Source of the DNA: Buchnera aphidicola (Pseudoregma panicola)
Lineage (GTDB): Bacteria; Pseudomonadota; Gammaproteobacteria; Enterobacterales; Enterobacteriaceae
Length of the DNA stretch: 64,000 bases
Assembly (NCBI RefSeq): GCF_039376655.1
Contig: NZ_CP135000.1
Location: 124,001-188,000, forward strand
Direction of reading: 5' to 3'
The translations under genes and the position numbers were made by a program. The stretch's first letter is position 1, and every line of letters starts with the position of its first letter. The notes under the pieces were generated by a model. The model was not told the origin of the DNA. It did not search any database and worked only from the letters and a program-made list of their open reading frames with translations. Of the stretch, positions 10,852 through 20,782 are shown one piece after another.

Positions 10852-11790
10852 TTATATTATGAACATTTCAGAAATTGATTTTTCTTTATTTATTCTTTCT
10901 ATAGCTTCAGAGAGCATTTTTGATAAGTTTATTGTTCTTACTTTTTTTATATTTTTTATTTTTTTTGATAAAGGAATAGTATTACATACTATTATTTCAT
11001 CTATACAAGATTTTTTTATATTTTCTGCTGCATTTCCTGAAAAAACTGGATGTGTAGAATATGAAAAAATTTTTTTTGCTCCATGTTTTTTAAGCATTTT
11101 AGCTGAATTACAAAGAGTTCCAGCTGTATCTATTATATCATCTATTAATATGCAATTTCTTTTTTTTATATCTCCTATTATGTTCATTACTTGAGATTCA
11201 TTTTTTTTTGATCTTCTTTTATCTATTATAGCAATGTCTTTATAATTTAATAATTCTGCTACGGATCTAGTTCTAACTACACCTCCAACATCTGGAGATA
11301 CTAATACTGGATTTTTTAAATTTATTTTTGATATATCTTTTGATATTACTCTACTTGTAAAAACATTATCTATAGGTATATCAAAAAATCCTTGTATTTG
11401 CTCAGAATGTATATCTACAGTAAGTACTCTATTTACTCCTACGTTAGATAAAAAATTTGCTATAACTTTTGCTGTTATTGGAACTCTATATGATTTTATT
11501 CTTCTATCTTGTCTGGCATATCCAAAATATGGTATAACAGCTGTTATTCTTTTTGCTGAAGCTCTTTTTAAAGCATCTATTATTATTAATAATTCCATTA
11601 AGTTTTCATTAGCTGGATAACATGTAGATTGAATTATAAAAACATCATGACCTCTTACATTTTCTTTTATATTTACGCTTATTTCTCCATCACTAAATTT
11701 TGTTACTTCAGCTATTCCTATATTTTTATTTAAAAATTTTGCTATATCTTTTGATAATTCTTTTGTAGCATTTCCAGAAAATATTTTCAT
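10852..11790 (-). CDS. prs: Ribose-phosphate pyrophosphokinase (PRPP synthetase)
   Basis: Makes phosphoribosyl pyrophosphate from ribose 5-phosphate and ATP, the precursor of nucleotides, histidine and NAD. It has 312 residues (E. coli 315) and is highly conserved: [10 protein letters not shown] near 37, the [19 protein letters not shown]-binding region, [11 protein letters not shown], the flexible loop with DKRR, and the PRPP loop [11 protein letters not shown]. Start is ATG at 11790 with an AGGAG about 15 bases upstream, a rather long spacing. It is a single-gene unit convergent with nuoN and divergent from prfA. Confidence 0.97.
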   Translation of the reverse strand: MKIFSGNATKELSKDIAKFLNKNIGIAEVTKFSDGEISVNIKENVRGHDVFIIQSTCYPANENLMELLIIIDALKRASAKRITAVIPYFGYARQDRRIKSYRVPITAKVIANFLSNVGVNRVLTVDIHSEQIQGFFDIPIDNVFTSRVISKDISKINLKNPVLVSPDVGGVVRTRSVAELLNYKDIAIIDKRRSKKNESQVMNIIGDIKKRNCILIDDIIDTAGTLCNSAKMLKKHGAKKIFSYSTHPVFSGNAAENIKKSCIDEIIVCNTIPLSKKIKNIKKVRTINLSKMLSEAIERINKEKSISEMFII

Positions 11791-12149
11791 TTTTTTTTAA
11801 AGGTTCTCCTATTGAAAAATTTTTTAATATTTTTTTAAAATAAATTTTTTTAAAAAATAATTTTTTTATTTTGTTTTAAAAAATATTTATATTTTTTTTA
11901 AATTAGGATTTTTATTTTTATTTAATATTATTTTATAGTTTAAAATATTATTTTTATAATACAAAATTATAAATACAATTAAAATTATGTTTTTAATTTT
12001 TTATAATTTTAATATAGACTATAATATATTATATTATATAATTTTTATTATTTTTTTAAGAATATAATTTATTTTAATATTATATATTTATTTATTTTTT
12101 ATTTTTATTCAATTATTTATTTTTTATATTTTATTTATGAGTAAAATTC
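11791..12149. other. 359-bp spacer between prs and prfA without a gene
   Basis: No ORF or RNA gene recognised. The sequence is almost pure A/T with T- and A-tracts, including a TATAAT at 12020-12025. In E. coli the genes between prs and prfA are ispE, lolB and hemA; none is detectable here, so the stretch is probably the remnant of their deletion plus the divergent promoters. Confidence 0.6.
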
Positions 12150-13220
12150 ATGAAAAAATTTATTGTTAAAAAGTTATATTCATTTAAAAGTAGAATTGAA
12201 AAAATTGAAAAAATGTTTTGTAATATAAGTTATAAAAATAATAAAAAAAAATTTAATAATTTATTGAAGGAACATCATAAATTAAAAAATATAGTAAGTT
12301 TGTTTGATTCATGGAAAGAAAATTTAAAAAAAATAGTTCAATGTAAAGATTTAATGAAATATAATGATTTATATGAATTAGCTAAAGAAGAATATGTTTT
12401 TTTTAAAAGAAAAAATAATGTTTTAAAGAAAAAAATATATAAACTTTTTACTTCGAAAAAAAAGAGTAAAAATGGATGTTTTGTTGAAATAAGATCAGCT
12501 TCAGGTGGAGATGAAGCTTCTATTTTTGCTGGAGATTTATTTAGAATGTATACTAAGTATTCTGATATTAAAAATTGGAAAATGAATATAATAAATATAA
12601 ATTATGGATATAGAGGTGGTTTTAAAGAAATAATTATAAAAATAAATGGAAAAAATGTTTTTGAAAAATTAAAATTTGAATCAGGTGGGCATAGAGTGCA
12701 AAGAATACCTAAAACTGAAAATCAAGGTAGAACTCATACTTCTACTTGTACTGTAGCTGTTATACCAGAAATAAAAAATTCTAAAGAATTTGTAATAAAG
12801 AATTCTGATTTAAAAATAGATACTTTTAAGTCTTCTGGAGCTGGTGGGCAGCATGTAAATACTACTGATTCTGCTATTAGAATAACTCATATACCCACAG
12901 GAAATGTTGTAGAATGTCAAAATGAAAGATCACAACATAAAAATAAATCTAGAGCAATGGAAGTTTTATATGCTAGAATAAAAGATCAAGAAGAAAAGAA
13001 AATCAAAGAAAAAAATTCTAATATTAGAAAAAATTTATTAGGAAGTGGAGAAAGATCTGATAGAAATAGAACATACAATTTTTCTCAAAATAGAATTACT
13101 GATCATAGAATAAATCTTAGTTTATATTGTTTAGACAAAATATTAGATGGTGATTTAGATTTAATAATAAATCCTATAATTCAAAAATATGAAATTAATA
13201 AATTTTTAAAAATAAAATAA
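12150..13220 (+). CDS. prfA: Peptide chain release factor 1 (RF1)
   Basis: Recognises UAA and UAG stop codons and triggers peptidyl-tRNA hydrolysis. It has 356 residues (E. coli 360). The N-terminal domain is lysine-rich and diverged; domains 2-4 are well conserved. The stop-codon reading tripeptide is PKT (within RIPKTENQGRTHTS) at the position of PAT/PVT in other RF1s. The catalytic GGQ is at residues 232-234 in SSGAGGQHVN, and NLLGSGERSDRNRTYNF follows. The usual downstream neighbour prmC, whose product methylates the GGQ glutamine, is not present. Confidence 0.97.
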   Translation: MKKFIVKKLYSFKSRIEKIEKMFCNISYKNNKKKFNNLLKEHHKLKNIVSLFDSWKENLKKIVQCKDLMKYNDLYELAKEEYVFFKRKNNVLKKKIYKLFTSKKKSKNGCFVEIRSASGGDEASIFAGDLFRMYTKYSDIKNWKMNIININYGYRGGFKEIIIKINGKNVFEKLKFESGGHRVQRIPKTENQGRTHTSTCTVAVIPEIKNSKEFVIKNSDLKIDTFKSSGAGGQHVNTTDSAIRITHIPTGNVVECQNERSQHKNKSRAMEVLYARIKDQEEKKIKEKNSNIRKNLLGSGERSDRNRTYNFSQNRITDHRINLSLYCLDKILDGDLDLIINPIIQKYEINKFLKIK

Positions 13221-13558
13221 TAATTTTAAAATGTTTTGATATAGTTTAAATTTTATTTTTTAAAACTTTTTTATAAAAAAAATTAATTTGTTTATTTTTT
13301 TTTATTTTTATATTTATTTTTTTATGTTATTAAAAAATAAATATTTTTATTTAATATTAATTTATAAATGTATTATATAAAATTAAATTTTAAAAAAAAT
13401 ATTTTAAAATATATTATATAAATTATTTTTTTTTAATTTAAAATTTTTTAATTTATTTATTAAAACAATTATATTTTTTATATATAAAATATATAATATT
13501 ATTGTTTATAATATTTTATTTATATATTTTAATAAAAAGTTTTTGGATATTTTAAATT
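13221..13558. other. 338-bp spacer between prfA and ackA without a gene
   Basis: Nearly pure A/T with no plausible ORF. It sits where prmC (hemK) follows prfA in E. coli and, as I recall, in less reduced Buchnera. It probably contains the ackA promoter; AT bias makes any -10/-35 choice arbitrary. Confidence 0.55.
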
Positions 13559-14758
13559 ATGAAAGATTTAATTTTAGTTTTAAATTGCGGTAGTTCTTCA
13601 ATAAAATTTTCTATCATAGATCCTATAAATGAAATTGTATATTTGCATGGAGAAGCTAGTTCATTAAATTTGCATAATTCTTTAATAAAATGGTTTATAA
13701 AAAATAAAGTTTATAGTTTAGACAATAAAAATTTTATATCTTATAATTATGCTATTAATTACATATGTAAAAAAATTTTTTTAAAATATAATTATAAGAT
13801 GTTTTCTAAAGTCATAGGAATAGGGCATAGAGTAGTAAATGGTGGAGATTTATTTAAAAAATCTATTTTAATAAATAAAGATGTTATAAAAAATATAGAA
13901 AAATGTGTTTGTTTAGCTCCAATACATAATCCTTTAAATTTATTAGGGATAAGAAAATTTATGGATCTTTTTCCAAAACTGAAAAATAATAATGTAGCTG
14001 TTTTTGATACTAGTTTTCATAACAATTTGCCAAAAAGATCTTATTTATATGCTATACCAACAAAATTTTATAATAAACATAATATTAGAAAATATGGAGC
14101 TCATGGAATTAATTGTTTATATATATTAAAAAAAGTTTCAACAATATTGAAAAAAAAAGTTAGAAAAATAAATATAATAATTTGTCATTTAGGTAATGGT
14201 TCATCCGTTTCTGTAATAAAAAATGGAATTTGTATAGATACATCTATGGGTTTTACTCCTTTATCTGGATTAATAATGGGAACTAGATCAGGAGATATAG
14301 ATCCTTCTATAATATTTTATATGCATGAAAATTTAAAAATTAGTATTAAAAAAATAAAATATATTTTAAATAATGAATCAGGAATTTTAGGTTTAAATAA
14401 CAAAACTAGTGATTTTAGATATTCTGAAAATAGATATAATTTTTCTGTTGTTGACAAAACTACTGTTGAAATGTTTTGTTATAGATTAGCTAAATATATT
14501 AGTTCATATTTTTTTTTAATAAAGAAAAATATTGATGCTGTAATTTTTACAGGTGGAATAGGAGAAAATTCTAAATTAGTTAGAAAAATAACTATAAATC
14601 ATTTAAATTCTTTAAATTTTTATATAGACAAAGATAAAAACAATAAAATTTACAAAGATTTTAATTTTATAAATAAAAATAATACTATTCCAATATTAGT
14701 AATTTCAGCTAATGAAGAAATAGTAATTGCTAAAGATACTTTTAAAATAATTAGTTAA
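13559..14758 (+). CDS. ackA: Acetate kinase
   Basis: Interconverts acetyl phosphate plus ADP with acetate plus ATP. It has 399 residues (E. coli 400). It has the ASKHA-fold signature NCGSSSIKF at residue 9, GHRVVNGGD, FDTSFHNNLP, the GHGIN-type motif (YGAHGINCLY), the phosphate loop CHLGNGSSV, GLIMGTRSGDIDP with the catalytic arginine, and FTGGIGENS near the C-terminus. It is transcribed with pta, 54 bp downstream. The pair gives substrate-level ATP from pyruvate dehydrogenase-derived acetyl-CoA. Confidence 0.97.
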   Translation: MKDLILVLNCGSSSIKFSIIDPINEIVYLHGEASSLNLHNSLIKWFIKNKVYSLDNKNFISYNYAINYICKKIFLKYNYKMFSKVIGIGHRVVNGGDLFKKSILINKDVIKNIEKCVCLAPIHNPLNLLGIRKFMDLFPKLKNNNVAVFDTSFHNNLPKRSYLYAIPTKFYNKHNIRKYGAHGINCLYILKKVSTILKKKVRKINIIICHLGNGSSVSVIKNGICIDTSMGFTPLSGLIMGTRSGDIDPSIIFYMHENLKISIKKIKYILNNESGILGLNNKTSDFRYSENRYNFSVVDKTTVEMFCYRLAKYISSYFFLIKKNIDAVIFTGGIGENSKLVRKITINHLNSLNFYIDKDKNNKIYKDFNFINKNNTIPILVISANEEIVIAKDTFKIIS

Positions 14759-14802
14759 AATTTTTATTTTGTTAACATTTAACAATATTATTAAAAAATT
14801 AT

Positions 14803-14807
14803 AGGTG
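14803..14807 (+). promoter_or_regulatory. Ribosome binding site of pta (GTG start)
   Basis: AGGTG five bases before the GTG start at 14813. There is no nearby in-frame ATG, and as far as I recall the E. coli pta also starts with GTG. Confidence 0.6.
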
Positions 14808-14812
14808 TTTTT

Positions 14813-16933
14813 GTGTTTAGTTCAATAATTCTAGTTCCAATAGGAAAAAATGTTAATTTAATTTCAATATCTTTGAATTTGATAAATTTAATTAAAAATT
14901 ATAATTTTAGTGTAGTTTTTTTTAAATTAATTTTTGAAAAATCAAAAAGTAATTGTTTTGATGAAACTACTGAATTTATTTTTAGAAAAAAAATATCTAA
15001 TTTTATCAATCCTGTTTTTATAGATAATGTTATATCTTTAGAAAATAAAAATAATTATAATTTTTTTTTAGAAAAAACTATTAAAAAATATTATTCTATA
15101 AAAGGTTCAAAAAAAATAATTTTAATAGAAGGAATAAATACTAAATATAATAATTATATAGAAAGAAAATTTAATATAGATTTTGCGAAAAGTACAAATT
15201 CTAAAATTATATTTGTTAATAATTATAATAAATTTTTTGACATACATAGTTTAAATATTATGAAAAATATTTTTTTTAAAAACTTTTTTTATTATAAAAA
15301 TATAATATTAGGATTTATATTACATAAATATGAAAAAAAAAATATTATAAAAAATTATTTTCATTTACAATTATATAAATGTAATAAAAAAAAAAAAAAT
15401 AAAATATTTTTTAAAAAAGTTTTAAAAAAATATAATTTAAAAAAAACATTTCGTTTATTAGACATAATAAATTGGAATTTTAAAATTAAAAAAGTATATG
15501 TTTCTTATATTTGTAAAATATTGAAAATAAAATATTTGTATTATAAAAAAACTTTTAATAAAAAAGTAAAGTTTTTTATTTTTAATGATATAAATGTAAA
15601 AAAATGTAAAAATTTTTATAAATATCATTTTTTAATAATAGATACTAATAATAAAAAAAATTTAAAAAATTTTTTATATATTTTAGATAAAAAATATAAT
15701 GTAGGTTCTATTTTATTAGTAATAAATAATATTAATATAAGATATTTTATAAATATATTCTTTAAATCTTATAAAAATAATATACCAATATTTTTTACAA
15801 AAAAAAAATTATTTTATTTATATAATGAATTAAATGCTTTTTCTAACAATATATTCAAAATAAAACATAAAATAAAAAATATTATAAAGACAAAATTTTT
15901 TTTGTATAATTATAATTATTTAATTAAAAATATTTTTATAGAAAATAAAAAAATTTTTTTTACTCCACATTATTTTAAATATTATTTAAAAAAAAAATCT
16001 AAAAAACTTAATAATATTATAATATTTCCTGAAGGATATGAAACTAGAATACTAAAAGCTGTTTCTTTTTGTTCAAAAGAAAAAATTGCAAAATGTATTT
16101 TATTAGGAAATAAAAAAAAAATAATTTATATATCAAATTATAATAATATATCTTTAGGAAAAAACATAAAAATTATAGATCCAACAAATATTAGAAATAA
16201 TTATATAAATTTATTTATAAAAAGCAGATTACCAAAAATTTTAGATAAAAATTCTGCTAAAGAACTTTTAAAAGATAATTGTGTTTTAGCAACTTTAATG
16301 TTGAAAAATAATGAAGCTAATTGTTTAATTTCTGGATCAGTGAATACTACTGCAAATACTATAAGACCAGCTTTACAAATTATAAAAACTAAAAGTTCTT
16401 CTTCTATAATTTCATCATTTTTTTTTATGTTGATTAAAGATAAAGTATTAATTTATGCAGATTGTGCAATTAACATTAATCCTAATGCAATACAATTAGC
16501 AGAAATAGCTATAGAAACATCAAAATCTGCTATTAATTTTGGAATTTTACCAAAAGTTGCAATGATATCATATTCTACAAAATGTTCAGGTTTTGGTCCA
16601 TCTGTAGATAAAGTTAAAGAAGCTACAGAAATAGTAAAAAAAAAATATCCTAAATTGTTGATAGATGGTCCTGTTCAATATGATGTAGCATCTAGTAAAG
16701 AAATATCAAAATTAAAAAATTATATTTCTGATATTTCTGGAGAAGCTAATATATTTATATTTCCAGATTTAAATTCAGGAAATGCTATTTATAAAGCTGT
16801 TCAAAATATAACAAATTCTATTTCGATAGGCCCTATTCTACAAGGTATAAATAAACCTGTAAATGATTTATCTAGAGGATCTACTGTTGAAGATATAATA
16901 TATACTTCAGCTGTTACTTCTATACAATGTTGA
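14813..16933 (+). CDS. pta: Phosphate acetyltransferase
   Basis: Converts acetyl-CoA and phosphate to acetyl phosphate; partner of AckA. It has 706 residues (E. coli 714). The C-terminal catalytic domain (about 395-706) is well conserved: IIFPEGYETRILKA, NNEANCLISGSVNTTANTIRPALQI, YSTKCSGFGPSVDKVKEATE, DGPVQYDVASS and FPDLNSGNAIYKA. The first half, which in enterobacteria holds a P-loop-like domain and a DRTGG domain, keeps its length but has lost recognisable motifs and is mostly Lys, Asn, Ile and Phe. A run of 14 A (15386-15399) lies in this eroded part. Start is GTG. A 17-bp hairpin terminator follows. Confidence 0.95.
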   Translation: MFSSIILVPIGKNVNLISISLNLINLIKNYNFSVVFFKLIFEKSKSNCFDETTEFIFRKKISNFINPVFIDNVISLENKNNYNFFLEKTIKKYYSIKGSKKIILIEGINTKYNNYIERKFNIDFAKSTNSKIIFVNNYNKFFDIHSLNIMKNIFFKNFFYYKNIILGFILHKYEKKNIIKNYFHLQLYKCNKKKKNKIFFKKVLKKYNLKKTFRLLDIINWNFKIKKVYVSYICKILKIKYLYYKKTFNKKVKFFIFNDINVKKCKNFYKYHFLIIDTNNKKNLKNFLYILDKKYNVGSILLVINNINIRYFINIFFKSYKNNIPIFFTKKKLFYLYNELNAFSNNIFKIKHKIKNIIKTKFFLYNYNYLIKNIFIENKKIFFTPHYFKYYLKKKSKKLNNIIIFPEGYETRILKAVSFCSKEKIAKCILLGNKKKIIYISNYNNISLGKNIKIIDPTNIRNNYINLFIKSRLPKILDKNSAKELLKDNCVLATLMLKNNEANCLISGSVNTTANTIRPALQIIKTKSSSSIISSFFFMLIKDKVLIYADCAININPNAIQLAEIAIETSKSAINFGILPKVAMISYSTKCSGFGPSVDKVKEATEIVKKKYPKLLIDGPVQYDVASSKEISKLKNYISDISGEANIFIFPDLNSGNAIYKAVQNITNSISIGPILQGINKPVNDLSRGSTVEDIIYTSAVTSIQC

Positions 16934-16952
16934 AATTTTTAGTTTTTTAAAA

Positions 16953-16998
16953 TTTTTATAGAAATAAGAACATTTTTTAAATCTTATTTCTATAAAAA
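16953..16998. terminator. Hairpin terminator after pta
   Basis: Perfect 17-bp inverted repeat TTTTTATAGAAATAAGA / TCTTATTTCTATAAAAA around a 12-base loop, about 20 bases after the pta stop. It could also end transcription from the convergent gyrA. Confidence 0.75.
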
Positions 16999-17182
16999 TA
17001 TTTAATTTATTTTTTTTTAATAAAATAGTTTTAAAATATATATAATAAAAAAAATTAAAAAAAATAAAATAATATTAATATAAATAAAATTTTTTAATAA
17101 ATATTTTTTTTATATTTACATATTTTTATAAAATTTACATATTTCTTAATATATTTATATTTTAAATATATAAATATTTTAT

Positions 17183-19717
17183 TTAGCAAATTGGAATTTT
17201 GACTTTTTGCAAGGCTACTACTTTTTCTTTTTTATTAGTTCTTATTAAAATCACTCCTTGTGTATTTCTACTTAATATTCCAATTTCTAAAACTCTAGTT
17301 CTAACTAAAATTCCTGAATTTGTTATTATAATTATCTCATTTTTTTTTGTAACTTGTATAGAAGCTATAACTACTCCATTTTTTTTAGTTATTTTTGTAG
17401 AAATTATACCTCTAGTAGCTCTAGATTTTATAGGAAATTCTGATATTTTAGTTCTTTTACCATATCCGTTTTTAGTAACTGTTAAAATTTCTCCATATTT
17501 TTTTGGTATTATTAATGATACCACTCTATCATTTTTATTTATTTTTATTCCTTTCACTCCTGTAGCTGTTCTCCCCATTTTTCTAACGTGTTTTTCCGAA
17601 AAATGTACTACTTTTCCTTGAGATGTAAATAGCATTACAGTGTCGTTTCCATTAGTTAAAGACACTCCAATTAATTCGTCACCTTTATTTAAATTTATAG
17701 CTATTATTCCTGAACTTCTTTGTTTTTTAAATTTAGTTAAAGATGTCTTTTTTACTATTCCTCTAGATGTTGCCATAAAAATATTATTATTTTCACTATA
17801 TTCAGATACCGGAAGAATAGCTGTAATTCTTTCATCAAATTTTAAAGGTAGTAAATTTACAATAGGTTTTCCTCTAGTGTTTCTATTCGAACTTGGAAGT
17901 TGATATACTTTTATCCAATATATTATTCCTCTACTAGAAAAGCATAATATTGTATTGTGTGTGTTTGTTACTAATAAACATTCTATAAAATCTTTTTCTT
18001 TTATTTTTGCAGCTATTTTACCTCTTCCTCCTCTTTTTTGTGCATTATAATCTGATAGAGGTTGATATTTTACATATCCTAAATTAGATAAGGTTACAAC
18101 TACATCTTTTTTTGTTATTATATCTTCTATGTTTATTCTAGAAATTCTATTTTTTATTTTTGTTCTTCTATTATCACCAAATTGTTTTTTTATATCTTGT
18201 AATTCATTTTTTATAACTGCAGTTAATTTTTTTTTGTAATTTATTATATTAGTAAGTTTTATTATTTTTTTTAATATTTTTTTATATTCTAAATATATTT
18301 TTTTACTTTCTAAATTAGTTATATTTTGTAATTTTAGATCTAATATTGCTATTGATTGTTTTTTTGTTAAATTATATTTTTTATCTAATATATTTTTACT
18401 ATTTTTTTTATATTTTTTAAGTATTTTGTTTTTTTTTAAAAATATTTTATAAAAATTATTTTTTTTAATTTTCCACTTTTTGTTTAATAACATTTTTTTT
18501 GCATGTGATATATTTTTAGAATTTTTTATTATTTTTAATATATTGTCTATATTATTTATTGCAATTTCAAATCCTTCTAATAAGTTAGATCTTTCACAAT
18601 TTTTTTTTAATTCAAATATACTTCTTCTTATAATTATTTCTTTTCTATGATATAAAAAAGCTTTTAAGATTTTTTTTAAAGATAAAATTTTTGGTTTTCC
18701 ATTATATAAAGCAACCATATTAATACCAAAAGAAATTTGTAATTTACTTAATAGATATAATTTATTTAATATTATTTCTGCAATAGCATCTTTTTTTACT
18801 TCTATTACAATTCTCATTCCTTCTTTATCAGATTCATCTCTTAATGTACTTATTCCTTCTATTTTTTTTTCTTTTACTAATTCTGAAATTTTTTCTATTA
18901 ATTTAGATTTATTAACTTGATATGGTATTTCTTTTACTATTATTATTTCTCTATTTGTTTTTTTATTTATTTTTATAAAACTTTTTGCTCTAATATATAT
19001 TTTTCCTTTTCCAGTTTTATATGCTTTTTTTATTCCTTCAGATCCATATATAATTCCATATGTAGGAAAATCAGGTCCTGGTATTGATTTCATTAATTTT
19101 TTTAAAGAAATTTTTTTATTTTCTAAATACTTCAGGCATCCATTTATTACTTCTTTTATGTTATGAGGTGGTATATTAGTTGCCATTCCTACAGCAATTC
19201 CTGATGAACCATTTATAAGAATATTTGGTATTTTAGTTGGAAGAATTTCTGGTATTTTTTCTGTATCATCATAGTTAGAAATAAATTTTACAGTATTTTT
19301 GTTTAAGTCATTCATAAATTCATGCGAAATTTTTGACATTTTTATTTCTGTATATCTCATAGCCGCAGCAGAATCTCCGTCTATAGATCCAAAGTTTCCT
19401 TGTCCTTTTATTAACATATATCTTAAAGAAAATGGTTGAGCCATTCTTACTATTGCTTCATAAACAGCAGAATCTCCATGAGGATGATATTTACCTATTA
19501 CATCTCCTACTATTCTAGCTGATTTTTTATATGGTTTATTATAATAATTTTTTAATACGTTCATAGCAAATAGTATTCTTCTATGAACTGGTTTTAATCC
19601 ATCTCTTACATCTGGTAAAGCTCTACCTATTATTACAGACATAGCATAATCTAAATATGAATTTTTAAGTTCTTTTTCTATATAAACTTTTTTAACATGT
19701 TCAAAAATATTGCCCAT
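17183..19717 (-). CDS. gyrA: DNA gyrase subunit A
   Basis: Breakage-reunion subunit of DNA gyrase, which introduces negative supercoils. It has 844 residues (E. coli 875). The catalytic tyrosine is Y122 in AAMRYTEI, with the same numbering as E. coli. The quinolone-region residues are S83 and E87 ([15 protein letters not shown]). The tower and coiled coil (about 340-500) are lysine-rich. The C-terminal beta-pinwheel begins with the GyrA box QKRGGRGK near residue 550, followed by six repeats. The acidic tail of enterobacterial GyrA is absent; the protein ends soon after the last blade. It is a single-gene unit. nrdAB, near gyrA in E. coli, are not found next to it. Confidence 0.97.
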   Translation of the reverse strand: MGNIFEHVKKVYIEKELKNSYLDYAMSVIIGRALPDVRDGLKPVHRRILFAMNVLKNYYNKPYKKSARIVGDVIGKYHPHGDSAVYEAIVRMAQPFSLRYMLIKGQGNFGSIDGDSAAAMRYTEIKMSKISHEFMNDLNKNTVKFISNYDDTEKIPEILPTKIPNILINGSSGIAVGMATNIPPHNIKEVINGCLKYLENKKISLKKLMKSIPGPDFPTYGIIYGSEGIKKAYKTGKGKIYIRAKSFIKINKKTNREIIIVKEIPYQVNKSKLIEKISELVKEKKIEGISTLRDESDKEGMRIVIEVKKDAIAEIILNKLYLLSKLQISFGINMVALYNGKPKILSLKKILKAFLYHRKEIIIRRSIFELKKNCERSNLLEGFEIAINNIDNILKIIKNSKNISHAKKMLLNKKWKIKKNNFYKIFLKKNKILKKYKKNSKNILDKKYNLTKKQSIAILDLKLQNITNLESKKIYLEYKKILKKIIKLTNIINYKKKLTAVIKNELQDIKKQFGDNRRTKIKNRISRINIEDIITKKDVVVTLSNLGYVKYQPLSDYNAQKRGGRGKIAAKIKEKDFIECLLVTNTHNTILCFSSRGIIYWIKVYQLPSSNRNTRGKPIVNLLPLKFDERITAILPVSEYSENNNIFMATSRGIVKKTSLTKFKKQRSSGIIAINLNKGDELIGVSLTNGNDTVMLFTSQGKVVHFSEKHVRKMGRTATGVKGIKINKNDRVVSLIIPKKYGEILTVTKNGYGKRTKISEFPIKSRATRGIISTKITKKNGVVIASIQVTKKNEIIIITNSGILVRTRVLEIGILSRNTQGVILIRTNKKEKVVALQKVKIPIC

Positions 19718-19958
19718 ATTTTTTCTCTTTTTTATATAGTTTTATATAATAAAAATATAATATAATTTTATTTATTTAATTAAATGTTAATATAATTATT
19801 TATTATATTTATATTTTTGTATAAAATATTTAATTAATATAATTGTATCTTTTTAAATATTTTTATCAATAAAGTTATTTATAATTTTATTATTACATTT
19901 ATATTTTTAATTTTATGTTTTAAATTTTAATTTTTTAACAAAAAGTTGGTAAAATATT

Positions 19959-20702
19959 ATGAATTCTGAAGAGAGAAATCTTATTAAAAATTTATTTAAA
20001 AAAATAGATAATATAGAAAAAAAATTTTCTAAAAAAGATAATGAAGCTAATGATTTAATTTTAGATTTGATGAAAAAAAATCCTAATTCTCATTATTATA
20101 TTGTTCAATCTTTATTAGTACAAGACGAAGTAATATTAAGATTAAATAATAATATTATAGATTTAAAAAAAAAGATTGAAGAACTAAAAACTTTTAAGAA
20201 AAAAACTAAAAGAAGTTTTTTATCTAATTTTTTTAATTTTGATAAAAAAGATAGTCCAAAGAAAAATAATATTAACAATAATTCTGAAAATATAAATAAT
20301 AAAGATAATAGTTCAAATTATGATTATAATCATAAACAAAGTTGTTTTTCAGGATATCAAAATAATGGTAGTTTTTTAGGTAATGCATTGCAAACTGCAG
20401 CCGGTGTTGCTGGTGGTATAGCTTTTGGTAATTTGTTAACTAGTTTGTTTCATTCTAATAGATATGATCAACCTATAATAAATGATGTTCATAACACAAA
20501 TTTTTTTAATTTAGAAGAAAATTCTAAAAATAGTTTAGAAAGTAATAGTATAACTGAAGAAGATAATTTAGTAGACAATTCTGATATTTCTAAATTTAAT
20601 AATTTAGATAGAAATAACTTTGAAAAAAATAATTTTGATGTTGAGAATAATGATTCTTTAGAAGAATCTGAAGAAAATTTTACAGAAAATGATTTTGTTT
20701 AA
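19959..20702 (+). CDS. DUF2076-family protein of unknown function
   Basis: 247 residues with a three-part layout typical of DUF2076 proteins. Residues 1-85 form a charged helical or coiled-coil region with SHYYIVQSLLVQDEVILRL. Residues 87-130 are a Lys/Asn/Ser linker. Residues 137-163 are a Gly/Ala-rich hydrophobic patch containing LQTAAGVAGGIAFGNLL. The tail from about 175 is strongly acidic and Asn/Glu/Asp-rich. I see no signal peptide or enzyme motif. It lies alone between gyrA (divergent) and the peroxiredoxin gene (convergent) and shares a hairpin terminator with the latter. Buchnera genomes carry a hypothetical gene at this place, from memory. The family assignment is by pattern; the function is unknown. 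Confidence 0.8.
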   Translation: MNSEERNLIKNLFKKIDNIEKKFSKKDNEANDLILDLMKKNPNSHYYIVQSLLVQDEVILRLNNNIIDLKKKIEELKTFKKKTKRSFLSNFFNFDKKDSPKKNNINNNSENINNKDNSSNYDYNHKQSCFSGYQNNGSFLGNALQTAAGVAGGIAFGNLLTSLFHSNRYDQPIINDVHNTNFFNLEENSKNSLESNSITEEDNLVDNSDISKFNNLDRNNFEKNNFDVENNDSLEESEENFTENDFV

Positions 20703-20743
20703 TTATAATTAAAATTAATAAAAAAAAATAATTTTAAAATTTA

Positions 20744-20774
20744 AAACCAGCAAATATTTTTTTTATGCTGGTTT
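20744..20774. terminator. Bidirectional hairpin terminator
   Basis: AAACCAGCA / TGCTGGTTT (9 bp) with a 13-base AT loop and T tract, between the DUF2076 gene and the convergent peroxiredoxin gene. It is GC-richer than its surroundings. Confidence 0.8.
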
Positions 20775-20782
20775 ATTTTTTA

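Noticed and set aside
12020-12025. TATAAT as a -10 box for prfA
   Set aside because: Perfect hexamer, but with no convincing -35 and many equivalents nearby.
17199-17903. Two plus-strand ORFs opposite the end of gyrA
   Set aside because: They are antisense shadows of the conserved GyrA pinwheel domain.
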